Source of the DNA: Phycisphaerae bacterium RAS2
GTDB taxonomy: Bacteria; Planctomycetota; Phycisphaerae; UBA1845; UTPLA1
Assembly: GCA_007753915.1 (NCBI GenBank)
Contig: CP036352.1
Span: forward strand, 2,703,306-2,767,305
DNA length: 64,000 bases
Reading direction: 5' to 3'
Below are positions 17,258 to 25,461 of the stretch, one piece after another. The translations under genes were made by a program, and so were the position numbers. How positions within the stretch are numbered: the stretch's first letter is position 1; each line of letters begins with the position of its first letter. The notes beneath the pieces were generated by a model, which saw only the letters and a list, made by a program, of their open reading frames with translations, was not told the origin of the DNA and did not search any database.

Positions 17258-18048
17258 ATCCCATGAACGAACCTCGCGCCATCACCATCGACATCCGCGA
17301 CGTGACCAAGTGTTACGGGCGGCTGCGCGCGGTGGATCGTGTCAGCCTTCAGGCATCGGCCGGCGAAGTGCTCGCGTTCCTCGGTCCCAACGGCGCCGGC
17401 AAGACCACGACGATGAAAATGCTCTGCGGCCTGCTGACGCCCGACGAGGGCGAAATCACGGTCTGCGGTCGGTCGATCGCACGCGAGCCGCAAGCCGCCA
17501 AGGCAATGCTCGCTTATGTGCCCGATCAGCCGTTTCTGTATGAGAAACTGACCGCGCGGGAGTTTCTCTCTTTCGTCGGGCGGATGTATGCGCTGGACGA
17601 CGGAACGATCTCGCAGCGATCAACGCAATTGATGCAGCGGTTGCAAATCGTCGGCTTCGCCGACCATCTCGCGGAGGGATTCTCCCACGGCATGAAGCAG
17701 CGGGTGGCGCTGGCCGGCGCACTCCTGCATGATCCGGCCGTGCTGGTCGTGGATGAGCCGATGGTCGGGCTGGACCCACGGACTGTGCGAACCGTCAAGG
17801 AACTTTTTCGCGAGCGCGCCGACGCGGGCCGCACGGTGCTGATGTCCACGCACACACTCGACGTGGCCGAGGCCATCGCTGACCGGATCGCGATCATTCA
17901 TCACGGACGGATCGTCGCCTGCGGCACGCTGGCGGAACTGCGCGACCGGGCCGAACGTGAGCATCGACTGGAAGATATTTTTCTCGAAATGACCCGTCCC
18001 GACGAGCCGCAGGAAATGGCCGAAGCGGATGTCGTCCCCCGAGCCTGA
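17254..18048 (+). CDS. ABC transporter ATP-binding protein (ABC-2 type)
   Basis: The 264-residue ATPase has Walker A FLGPNGAGKTTT, a Q-loop, a divergent signature FSHGMKQRVALAGALL in place of LSGGQ, Walker B VLVVDEPMVGLD and the switch histidine in STHTLD. The pattern GFSHGMKQR is usual for the CcmA/NatA/drug-type subfamily. It powers the permease encoded by the next gene, which overlaps it by one base (TGATG). Confidence 0.92.
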   Translation: MNPMNEPRAITIDIRDVTKCYGRLRAVDRVSLQASAGEVLAFLGPNGAGKTTTMKMLCGLLTPDEGEITVCGRSIAREPQAAKAMLAYVPDQPFLYEKLTAREFLSFVGRMYALDDGTISQRSTQLMQRLQIVGFADHLAEGFSHGMKQRVALAGALLHDPAVLVVDEPMVGLDPRTVRTVKELFRERADAGRTVLMSTHTLDVAEAIADRIAIIHHGRIVACGTLAELRDRAEREHRLEDIFLEMTRPDEPQEMAEADVVPRA

Positions 18049-19796
18049 TGCGCCCACCGCATACCATGACCCAACTGCCCATGAGCCATGCATCCGCGGT
18101 CAGCCACCCACGCGCCACGGTCGATGCCCAGGTCGGCATCGGTATTCTGATTCGCCTCAAAGCGACGCTGCTGCGCAACCGCGTGCGCCAACTGCTCGAT
18201 CAGTCGCCGATGCGGCTGCTGCTCATCATTTTCTTTGTCGCCGTGATCTGGCTGCTGCTCTATGCCGTCTTCGCGCACGTGTTCACCTTCCTGCGACGCT
18301 TCGAGCAGCAAGCCGTCATCGCGATTCCATACGTGTTCCATGCGTTTTTCCTCGCCATGACCGCGCTGCTGGCGTTTTCAACCGCCGTCATTGTCTATGG
18401 CGCGCTCTTTGCGCGCGCCGAGCCGGCGTTTCTGCTCTCCGCGCCGTTGCAGCCGCGCAGTGTCGTCGCGGTCATGTACCTCGAAGCGCTGTTCTTTTCC
18501 AGTTGGTCGCTCATCCTGCTCGGCATCCCCCTGATGATCGCCATCGGACAGGTGCAGGGGCTGCCGCTGCGTTTCTATGTCCTGTTTCTGCTGGCTTTTC
18601 TCGGGTTCGTGCCGATTCCCGGCGCGCTGGGGCTGGTCGCCGCCCTGCTCGTCGCGGTGTACCTGCCCCGCGTCGCGAAGCAGACGCTTATCTATTCCTG
18701 CGGCGCGGTTCTGCTCGGCGTCATCCTCTGGTGGGGCCGGCTCTGGGCCATTTCCTCGCTCGATTCCAACGAATGGCTGCACCGCTTTCTTGGCGAACTG
18801 CAATACCTCAAGGCCGCCATGCTGCCCTCCACGTGGGTCACGAACACGATCCGCTTCGCCATCGAGGATCAGCCCGCCATGGCGGCGTTTTACCTCGCGG
18901 TCACGGTCGCCACCGCGCTGTTCTTCAGTTGGGCGGCGGTGACGATCGTCGGCGCGCGGCTGCTTCGTGCGTATGCCAATGCGCACAGCGGCTTGAGCCG
19001 ATCGCGAGGCTACACCGGTCGATTCTCTGCGATGCTCACGCGCGGGCTGTTCTTCTATCTGCCGGAGCCCTCGCGCTGGCTCGTGTTGAAGGACGTGCGC
19101 GCGTTTCTGCGCGATCCGCTGCAGTGGTCGCAACTTGTCATTCTCTTCGGTCTGCTCGCGCTGTATCTCTTCTATCTCCCGACGACCCGGCCGGACGGCT
19201 TCTCGCTTCCGTGGCAGGCGCTGATCTGTTTCTTGAGCTTCGGCGCGGTCACGCTCATCCTTTCGACTTTCACGAGTCGATTTGTCTTCCCCATGATCTC
19301 CATGGAAGGCAAGAACATGTGGCTGCTGGGACTGTGCCCGTTTGATCGGCCGCGCGTGCTGCGTGCGAAGCTGGCCTACGCCGTCACGATCACGATGCTG
19401 GCGGCGCTGGCGGTATCGGCGCTCTCGGTTCGGGCGCTGGACCTGCCCCCGGCGATGGCGCTGGTGCAACTGGGCGGGGTCACGGCCACGTGCATCGGTC
19501 TGTGCGGGCTGGCGATCGGCTTGGGCGCGCGGATGCCCAGCTACCAGGAGCGAAACAGCAGCCGGATCGCCTCGGGACTGGGCGGCACGGTGAACCTTGT
19601 CGCGAGCGTGGCGCTGGTGGCGGCCAATGCGGCCATGATGGGGGGAATCTGCGTCCGGCTCGTCGGAAACGGCAGCCTGCAATCGCTTGATGCCGTGAGC
19701 GGCGGGCTTTTTGCCGGAATGGTGACACTGGGCCTTGCGTCGTGCGGGCTGGCGATGCGCGTGGGCGGCCGGGCGTTTCGATCGCAGGAGTTTTAG
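18048..19796 (+). CDS. ABC-2 type permease
   Basis: The 582-residue integral membrane protein has about 12-14 hydrophobic helices, including LLLIIFFVAVIWLLLYAVF and AMTALLAFSTAVIVYGALF near the N-terminus. A large cytoplasmic stretch in the middle (about 320-350) holds EPSRWLVLKDVRAFLRDP, which is seen in this permease family. It pairs with the ATPase just upstream; the cargo is unknown. Confidence 0.88.
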   Translation: MRPPHTMTQLPMSHASAVSHPRATVDAQVGIGILIRLKATLLRNRVRQLLDQSPMRLLLIIFFVAVIWLLLYAVFAHVFTFLRRFEQQAVIAIPYVFHAFFLAMTALLAFSTAVIVYGALFARAEPAFLLSAPLQPRSVVAVMYLEALFFSSWSLILLGIPLMIAIGQVQGLPLRFYVLFLLAFLGFVPIPGALGLVAALLVAVYLPRVAKQTLIYSCGAVLLGVILWWGRLWAISSLDSNEWLHRFLGELQYLKAAMLPSTWVTNTIRFAIEDQPAMAAFYLAVTVATALFFSWAAVTIVGARLLRAYANAHSGLSRSRGYTGRFSAMLTRGLFFYLPEPSRWLVLKDVRAFLRDPLQWSQLVILFGLLALYLFYLPTTRPDGFSLPWQALICFLSFGAVTLILSTFTSRFVFPMISMEGKNMWLLGLCPFDRPRVLRAKLAYAVTITMLAALAVSALSVRALDLPPAMALVQLGGVTATCIGLCGLAIGLGARMPSYQERNSSRIASGLGGTVNLVASVALVAANAAMMGGICVRLVGNGSLQSLDAVSGGLFAGMVTLGLASCGLAMRVGGRAFRSQEF

Positions 19797-19804
19797 CGCG
19801 GCAA

Positions 19805-20098
19805 TCAGCCAATCAGTTCGGACACCCGCCGCGTGTATTGAATGCGCTCGCCGAACTTCTCCAGCCCCTCGGCGCGCAGCCGCGGCGCGTGATGGGCGAG
19901 ATACTTCTCCAACTCTCCACGCGAGACAAATTCATATTGCGCGACGAACGCATGCGCAGTTCCGTCAACTTGCAGCACGCGCCCGCTCATCGCGCCTGCG
20001 TCGACGACGTCGCGCAGGTGTTTCACACGCATCCAGCGGACCCACTCATCCGCCGTCGCGGCATTGTCACACTTTGCGTTCACTTCATAAAGCAGCAT
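19805..20098 (-). CDS. DUF4286-family small protein
   Basis: The 97-residue protein MLLYEVNAKCDN...WVRWMRVKHLRDVV...FVAQYEFVSRGELEKYLAHHAPRLR... fits DUF4286, which resembles a dimeric alpha-beta barrel with the pattern W..WM...H..DVL and Y...HA..LR..G...F. The ATG at 20098 matches the usual start; the longer frame is spurious. It lies 80 bp after the rarA stop on the same strand and runs into the convergent permease. Function unknown. Confidence 0.82.
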   Translation of the reverse strand: MLLYEVNAKCDNAATADEWVRWMRVKHLRDVVDAGAMSGRVLQVDGTAHAFVAQYEFVSRGELEKYLAHHAPRLRAEGLEKFGERIQYTRRVSELIG

Positions 20099-20178
20099 TT
20101 CGAGTTCCCACGCGTCAAGCGCTCCTGGTTCATGCGGACGCCGTCGACATACGGAGGCGGGCCGACTCGCCCCGGTCC

Positions 20179-21522
20179 TCACCGCGCGTCACGCAGCGCC
20201 TTGAACTTCGCCAGATATTCTCCCATCACCCGCTCGTGGCCGCGATCGGTCGGCGTGTAGTAGGTCTTGTCCACGCCGAGGTAGTCCTGCGCCGCGATGC
20301 CGCCCGGCGCGTCGTGCGCGTATTGATAACCCGTGTGCCCCAGTTGCTTCGATCCCTTGTAATGCGTGTCACGCAAGTGCCTCGGTACGGGGATCGTTCG
20401 CCCCTCACGAACATCCTTTCCCGCGTTCCAGACGGCCATTGCGCTGGCGTTGCTCTTCGGCGCGCAGGCAATGTAGATCGCCGCCTGGGCCAACGGCAAC
20501 TGGCACTCCGGCATGCCCACCAGCAGCGTCACCTGCACCGCCGCGCTGGCGACCACCAGCGCCATCGGATCGGCATTGCCGACGTCCTCGGCGGCGCAAA
20601 TGGCAATCCGACGGGCGAGGAACCGCGGGTCTTCACCGGCTTCCAACATGCGGGCCAGCCAATACACCGTCGCGTCCGGGTCGCTGCCGCGCATCGACTT
20701 GATCAGCGCGCTGGCGGCGTCGTAATGCTGGTCACCGGCGGCGTCATAGACAATCGCCTTGCGCTGGATGCTGTCCTGCGCGATGTTGAGCGTGATGACG
20801 AGCGGTTCGCCCGTCGCCAGCGCCGCGCCCGCGCTTCCGCCCGTCCGCTGCGACAGCGCCGCCACCTCCAGCCCTCCCAGCGCCCGCCGCGCGTCGCCAT
20901 CACTGGATTCCGCGAGGAACAGAGCGGCCTCGGGCGCCAGTTGCACCTTGAGCGCGCCCAGGCCGCGCTCGGGGTCCGCCGTCGCGCGATGCAGCAGCGC
21001 GACGATGTCCTCATTCGACAGCGGCTCGAACTGAAACACCTGGCTGCGCGAGACGAGCGGCGCGTTCACCGTAAAGAACAGGTTCTCCGTCGTCGCACCG
21101 ATGAGAATCACCACGCCCGCTTCGACATCGCCGAGCAGCACATCCTGCTGCGCCTTGTTGAACCGGTGGATCTCATCGAGAAACAACACCGTCCGCCGGC
21201 CGTCGTTGAGAACGCGCTCTTTCGCGCGGGCGATGATCTCGCGGATTTCTTTGACACCAATCGACGCGGCGTTGGTCGCCTCGAAGGCGGCCTTCGTTTG
21301 ATCGGCGATGAGATTCGCCAACGTCGTCTTGCCGGTGCCCGGCGGACCGTAGAAGATCGCGCTGGTCAGCCGGTCGGCATCCAGCAATCGTCGAAGGAGC
21401 TTGCCCGGCCCGAGGAAATGCCGCTGCCCCACGAACTCGTCGAGGTTCTTCGGGCGCATCCGCGCCGCCAGCGGACTGACCCGACGCATGGCGTCTTCGC
21501 GTTGTTTGTGAAACAGGTCCAC
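20179..21522 (-). CDS. rarA: Replication-associated recombination protein A (AAA+ ATPase)
   Basis: The 447-residue protein begins at a GTG giving MDLFHKQREDAMRRVSPLAARMRPKNL in the usual family register. Walker A is FYGPPGTGKTT, Walker B VLFLDEIHRF, sensor 1 IGATTEN, and the C-terminal part has DARRALGGLE and the late motif YQYAHD. RarA/MgsA (yeast Mgs1, human WRNIP1) acts at stalled replication forks with SSB. The frame is open upstream through a repeat-rich gap, but those codons do not resemble the family. Confidence 0.93.
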   Translation of the reverse strand: MDLFHKQREDAMRRVSPLAARMRPKNLDEFVGQRHFLGPGKLLRRLLDADRLTSAIFYGPPGTGKTTLANLIADQTKAAFEATNAASIGVKEIREIIARAKERVLNDGRRTVLFLDEIHRFNKAQQDVLLGDVEAGVVILIGATTENLFFTVNAPLVSRSQVFQFEPLSNEDIVALLHRATADPERGLGALKVQLAPEAALFLAESSDGDARRALGGLEVAALSQRTGGSAGAALATGEPLVITLNIAQDSIQRKAIVYDAAGDQHYDAASALIKSMRGSDPDATVYWLARMLEAGEDPRFLARRIAICAAEDVGNADPMALVVASAAVQVTLLVGMPECQLPLAQAAIYIACAPKSNASAMAVWNAGKDVREGRTIPVPRHLRDTHYKGSKQLGHTGYQYAHDAPGGIAAQDYLGVDKTYYTPTDRGHERVMGEYLAKFKALRDAR

Positions 21523-21539
21523 TTTGCATCGCACCTTCG

Positions 21540-21605
21540 AGCCGCGGGCGCTCCAGTGAGCCGCGGGCTTTAGCCCGCGCGGCCCACCGATCGCGCGTAA
21601 ACGCT
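21540..21605. repeat. Dispersed 19-bp-period element with terminal hairpin, copy A
   Basis: Two units starting AGCCGCGGGC are 19 bp apart (21540 and 21559). The second forms a hairpin with AGCCCGCGCGGC. The tail CGATCGCGCGTAAACGCT resembles the tail of copy B at 25336-25420. It lies in the gap between the dihydropyrimidinase stop and the rarA start. Confidence 0.75.
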
Positions 21606-21693
21606 CACTCAGTGCGCAGCGCCGCGCGAGCTCAAGCTCGTTGACGCGCGTGAACGCTTTTCGCAATACGCTGCGCCCGCGCAAGGCTCCGAC

Positions 21694-23097
21694 CTACACG
21701 ACGCCCGCCGACTCGCGCCGTAGCCACTTGCCCCAGCCGTTCTGGCCGCAGAACTTGTAGTCGTCCACGATTACACGACCGCGTGACAGCGTCGTCCGCG
21801 AAAAGCCCGCCAGCTTCCAGCCCTCATAAGGCGACCAGTCGGCGTTGGTCTCCATCTCCGACGGCTTCACCTCGATGCGATGCTTTGGGTGGATGATGGC
21901 GATGTCGGCGTCGTAGCCCTTCTTGATCGCGCCCTTGCGATCGCCCAGGCCCATGATCTTCGCCGGGCTGTGACTCACTTTGTCGACAAACTCCTGCATG
22001 GTGAGCTTGCCCTTGAGCACGCCGTGTGTATAGACAATCGGCAATAACGTTTCCAGCCCCGGCAGCCCCATCGGGATCTTTGTCCAGTCGCCCTGCCACA
22101 TCGCCTTCTGCTCGCGCGTGAACGTGCATGTGTCCGTGCTGACAACGCAGACCGTGTCGCTCGCCAGGCCCTTCCACAGCCGCTTCTGATCGCTCTTCTT
22201 CTTGATCTGCGGGCAGCACGCATACAGGTGCCCGTCCGCCCCGGCGAACAGCGAATCATCCAGCACAAGGTACTGTGCGCACGTCTCGGCGAACACGTTG
22301 TCCAGCCCGCGCTTGTGCGCCGCCCGGATGATGTCCGTCCCCTCGGCCGTCGACATGTGCACGATGTAGAGCCGTCCCCCGGTCGCCTCGGCCCAGGTCA
22401 CCGCGCGCTGAATCGCCTCGGCCTCGATGAAGTTCGGACGGGTGATGCCGTGCAGCTGCGCCCCGAGTTTTCGCATCTCGTCTTCGTTATGATGCCGCTC
22501 GATCAACTCGTCCAGCACGCGGCTGCTCTCGGCGTGGATGAGCAACATGCCATTCAGATCGCGCACCTGTTCCAGCGCCCCGTAGATCGCGGCGTCGTCG
22601 GCCTGCCAGCCCTCGCGCGCGTAAATCATGAACTGCTTGAAGGTCGGGAAGCCCTTTTTCACCATGTCGGCCATCTCGCCGCGGTGCCGCTTCCAGTCGG
22701 TCAGCGCAACGTGGAACGTGTAATCCACGCACGCCTTGCCATCGGCCTTGGCCATCCAGTTGTCGACGGCCTGCTGGAGCGACTCGCCGGCGTAGGGAAT
22801 GGCAAAGTCGATCACGCTTGTGACGCCGCCGCGCGCCGCGGCCCGCGTGCCGGTGTTGTAGTCATCCGACGAGGTCGTGCCGCAGAACGGCAGCGCGAGA
22901 TGCACGTGCACGTCGATGCCGCCGGGGATGACGTAGCAACCCGTTGCATCAATGATGCGCGTGCCGTCGGCGTTTGCCTTTTTCGCCAGCCCCTTGTCAA
23001 CGCGGGCGATGGTCTCGCCGATGATGCCGACATCGGCTTTGGCGGATTTGTTCGCGTTGACGACGGTGCCGTTGGCAATGATGGTGTCAAATCGCAT
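21694..23097 (-). CDS. Dihydropyrimidinase / D-hydantoinase family amidohydrolase
   Basis: The 467-residue protein has the binuclear-metal site of cyclic amidohydrolases: DVHVHL near residue 63, the carboxylated lysine in PTFKQFMIY, LIHAES, IVHMST and the late aspartate in VVSTDTCTF, where most relatives have SDH. Substrates would be cyclic ureides such as dihydropyrimidines or hydantoins. The ATG at 23097 has GGAGG about 11 bp upstream. It is divergent from arginine deiminase, suggesting joint nitrogen recovery. Exact substrate is not fixed by sequence. Confidence 0.88.
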   Translation of the reverse strand: MRFDTIIANGTVVNANKSAKADVGIIGETIARVDKGLAKKANADGTRIIDATGCYVIPGGIDVHVHLALPFCGTTSSDDYNTGTRAAARGGVTSVIDFAIPYAGESLQQAVDNWMAKADGKACVDYTFHVALTDWKRHRGEMADMVKKGFPTFKQFMIYAREGWQADDAAIYGALEQVRDLNGMLLIHAESSRVLDELIERHHNEDEMRKLGAQLHGITRPNFIEAEAIQRAVTWAEATGGRLYIVHMSTAEGTDIIRAAHKRGLDNVFAETCAQYLVLDDSLFAGADGHLYACCPQIKKKSDQKRLWKGLASDTVCVVSTDTCTFTREQKAMWQGDWTKIPMGLPGLETLLPIVYTHGVLKGKLTMQEFVDKVSHSPAKIMGLGDRKGAIKKGYDADIAIIHPKHRIEVKPSEMETNADWSPYEGWKLAGFSRTTLSRGRVIVDDYKFCGQNGWGKWLRRESAGVV

Positions 23098-23207
23098 GGG
23101 GTGTTCCCCTCCAGGAGAATGGAAGATTCGCAGACCGATTATTGTGACGCTTGCCGAGCCGCGGGTAAAGCAGCCACGGCCCCCGGCAAGTCGCCTCGAA
23201 ACTCCGC

Positions 23208-23236
23208 TTCCGAACTCCATCGTCGGCCCGTACAAT
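23208..23236 (+). promoter_or_regulatory. Possible promoter of the arginine deiminase gene
   Basis: TACAAT at 23231-23236 lies 17 bp after TTCCGA (23208-23213), a weak -35. The start would be near 23243, 48 bases before the ATG at 23291. Confidence 0.35.
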
Positions 23237-23290
23237 GCGGCCCCATAGCTTGTATACCACGCAGCGACAGGCAATTAACGCGAATCACCC

Positions 23291-24511
23291 ATGCAACTTT
23301 ACATCCCCAACGAATACGCCAAGCTCGAGACCGTGCTCGTCCATCGGCCCGGCGACGAAATCGACCGGCTGACCCACGAGAACATGAAACGCTACCTGTT
23401 CGAGGACATCCCCTTCCTCACCGGTATGCAGGAGGAGCACGACGAGTTCGTCGGCGAGATGATCGACAATGACATCCGCGTCTTGTACCTCGAAGCGTTG
23501 CTTCTGGAGCTGTTTCGCGGGCAGCCGCTCATCAAGGCCAAGGTCGTCGAACAAGTTTGCATGGCGGCGCAAGCGCCGGCCATCGCGCCCGACCTGCTCG
23601 ACCCCGCGCGCACGCCCGACGATATGCTGGTGCGAATTCTCTTTCGCGGAATGACGCATGGTGAATACGCGGAGCTGACCGGTCGCACGGTGCTCGACGG
23701 CACGGTGCGCACGATGTTCATCCTTCCGCCGATTCCCAACGCCTATTTCAGCCGCGACCCGGCCGTCGTGGTCAATCGCTGTGTCGTCAGTTGCAAGATG
23801 CACTACGCCGAGCGCGTTCGTGAAACGCTGCTGGTGCGTGCGGTGCTGGAGCATCATCCCGAGTTCGCGGGCCACACCATCGCCTACGGCGGTTCGCAGT
23901 TCCCGCTGGAGGATCGCCCCTTCACGATCGAAGGCGGCGACGTGATCGTGATCAACGAAGAAGCCGTGCTGGTCGGCGTCAGCGAGCGGACGCGCAGCGA
24001 GACGATCAAGGCGCTGGCGCGCAAGGCCTTCGCCGGCGGGCATGCGAAGCGCTTCTACGAGATTCCGATCCCGACCGAACGGACGTTCATGCACCTCGAC
24101 ACGGTCTTTACAATTGTCGATCTCGGCGTGGTTGTCTGGTACCCGGGCATCATGGAGCGGGCCATGCCCATCACGCAGATCGCCACGGACGGCAGCGGCG
24201 GCATCGTGGAAAAGGCCGAATCCCGCTCCCTGAAAGGAATCTTGAGCGACGAATTCGGCCGCGAGCTGCGCATCATTCGCACCGGCGGCGGCGACGAGCA
24301 TTTCGCCGACCGCGAGCAGCGCACCGACGGCACAAACATCCTTGCGATCGCCCCCGGCGTCGCCTGCACTTATCGGCGCAATGTCCGAACGACCGCGGCG
24401 ATGGAGTCGGCCGGCGTGAACGTGCTGAAAATCTCCGGCTCGGAGCTGGTCCGCGGCCTGGGAGGCCCGCGCTGCATGACCATGCCGCTGCGGCGCGCGA
24501 CGGTGCAGTAG
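23291..24511 (+). CDS. arcA: Arginine deiminase
   Basis: The 406-residue guanidino-group hydrolase has the conserved NAYFSRDPA, TIEGGDVIVI, VSERTRSE and FMHLDTVFTIVD, and the catalytic cysteine C395 in GLGGPRCMTMPL. It converts arginine to citrulline and ammonia. The rest of the arginine deiminase pathway (carbamoyltransferase, carbamate kinase) is absent from the window. Ornithine aminotransferase at 38242 could use the downstream product. Confidence 0.94.
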   Translation: MQLYIPNEYAKLETVLVHRPGDEIDRLTHENMKRYLFEDIPFLTGMQEEHDEFVGEMIDNDIRVLYLEALLLELFRGQPLIKAKVVEQVCMAAQAPAIAPDLLDPARTPDDMLVRILFRGMTHGEYAELTGRTVLDGTVRTMFILPPIPNAYFSRDPAVVVNRCVVSCKMHYAERVRETLLVRAVLEHHPEFAGHTIAYGGSQFPLEDRPFTIEGGDVIVINEEAVLVGVSERTRSETIKALARKAFAGGHAKRFYEIPIPTERTFMHLDTVFTIVDLGVVVWYPGIMERAMPITQIATDGSGGIVEKAESRSLKGILSDEFGRELRIIRTGGGDEHFADREQRTDGTNILAIAPGVACTYRRNVRTTAAMESAGVNVLKISGSELVRGLGGPRCMTMPLRRATVQ

Positions 24512-24608
24512 ATCCCTGCATGCGGGCTTCTTTCACATTCATGCGCGCAGATCTGACACCGACGGATTGCAATGCGTCGGCGTCCCGGCACATGGGGACG
24601 CGCGTCGA

Positions 24609-24654
24609 ATAACAAAAACAAACGTGCCCGGAGGCTTCCCATCCCCCGGGCACG
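24609..24654 (-). terminator. Intrinsic terminator of the 24696 lipoprotein gene
   Basis: CGTGCCCGG (24623-24631) pairs with CCGGGCACG (24646-24654). Read on the minus strand a T-rich stretch (24622-24609) follows the stem. Confidence 0.65.
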
Positions 24655-24695
24655 CTCGCATTGAAAGGAGCAGTCGTTCTGATTGCGGTGGGCGA

Positions 24696-25040
24696 CTACG
24701 GTCTGCCCGGCCGCTGTGCCGCGCCGACGCTGTAGCTGCGGAAGTTCCGCTGCGGCGTCTGGCGCTCGGAGAATTCGTTGCCGAAGAAGTCGCGGTAGTA
24801 CTCGATGTACACCGTCTCCTGCGGACTGTGATAGCCGTTCCACGTCGATGGCCAGTCGGTCCGCCCGATCTGCCCGGCGACCGAGTCCTCCCACGGATCA
24901 CCCATCAGGAGATTCGTCCCGACGGATGTCGCGATCGGCGACGGCGCGTCCTGCCGGCAGCCGATCATTCCCCCCGCGATCAGCAGCGCCGTCGCGCCGC
25001 CGATGATCCACAACCCCGGATGTCGAACCCCCCGATTCAT
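24696..25040 (-). CDS. Small putative lipoprotein
   Basis: The 114-residue protein starts MNRGVRHPGLWIIGGATALL and continues to a GGMIGC site resembling a lipobox, so it is probably a lipoprotein. The mature part is short and polar (DPWEDSVAGQIGRTDWP, VYIEYYRDFFGNEFSE). The ATG at 25040 follows GGGAGAAGGGG; the longer frame upstream is not supported. An intrinsic terminator lies just downstream. Family unknown. Confidence 0.7.
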   Translation of the reverse strand: MNRGVRHPGLWIIGGATALLIAGGMIGCRQDAPSPIATSVGTNLLMGDPWEDSVAGQIGRTDWPSTWNGYHSPQETVYIEYYRDFFGNEFSERQTPQRNFRSYSVGAAQRPGRP

Positions 25041-25461
25041 GTCCCCTTCTCCCTCTCGCGCTCGTCGGGAGGATAGGGCATCCGGCGCGCCAGGGCCGGA
25101 TAATTGCACGTGTCGCGGCGTGTTCCGAAAATGCGAATTCCCCGCGATTTCGTCGAAGTGCCCGTGGAGCAACAGGTTGCGACGAATCAGGGGAGTCCGA
25201 CTCGCGCACGGTTGTGACGATTGGCGAAGAGAATCATCCTATGACGACGTGAATGCTTGGATGGAATCGTTGTATGAATTCATCCTGCCGTGTTGCCGCC
25301 ATGCTGTATTGCCGCTGGCAGCAGCAATTACCACAAGCCGCGGGCTGTTCAAAGAGCCGCGGGCTACGCAAGGAGCCGCGGGCTTCAGCCCGCGCGGCCA
25401 TTCGATCACGCGTGAATGCTTCGCCCCGATTCCCAACGCCGCGCGGACTAAAGCTCGCAGC
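25041..25461. other. 421-bp intergenic region with repeat element
   Basis: No convincing gene. It holds the upstream region of the lipoprotein gene and, at 25336-25420, a dispersed repeat element. Short frames here have no ribosome site or recognisable product. Confidence 0.6.
25336..25420. repeat. Dispersed 19-bp-period element with terminal hairpin, copy B
   Basis: AGCCGCGGGCT occurs at 25336, 25355 and 25374, exactly 19 bp apart, with CAAAG or CAAGG spacers between. The last unit folds with AGCCCGCGCGGC. The tail CGATCACGCGTGAATGCT matches copy A (21588-21605) in 14 of 18 bases. Confidence 0.78.
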
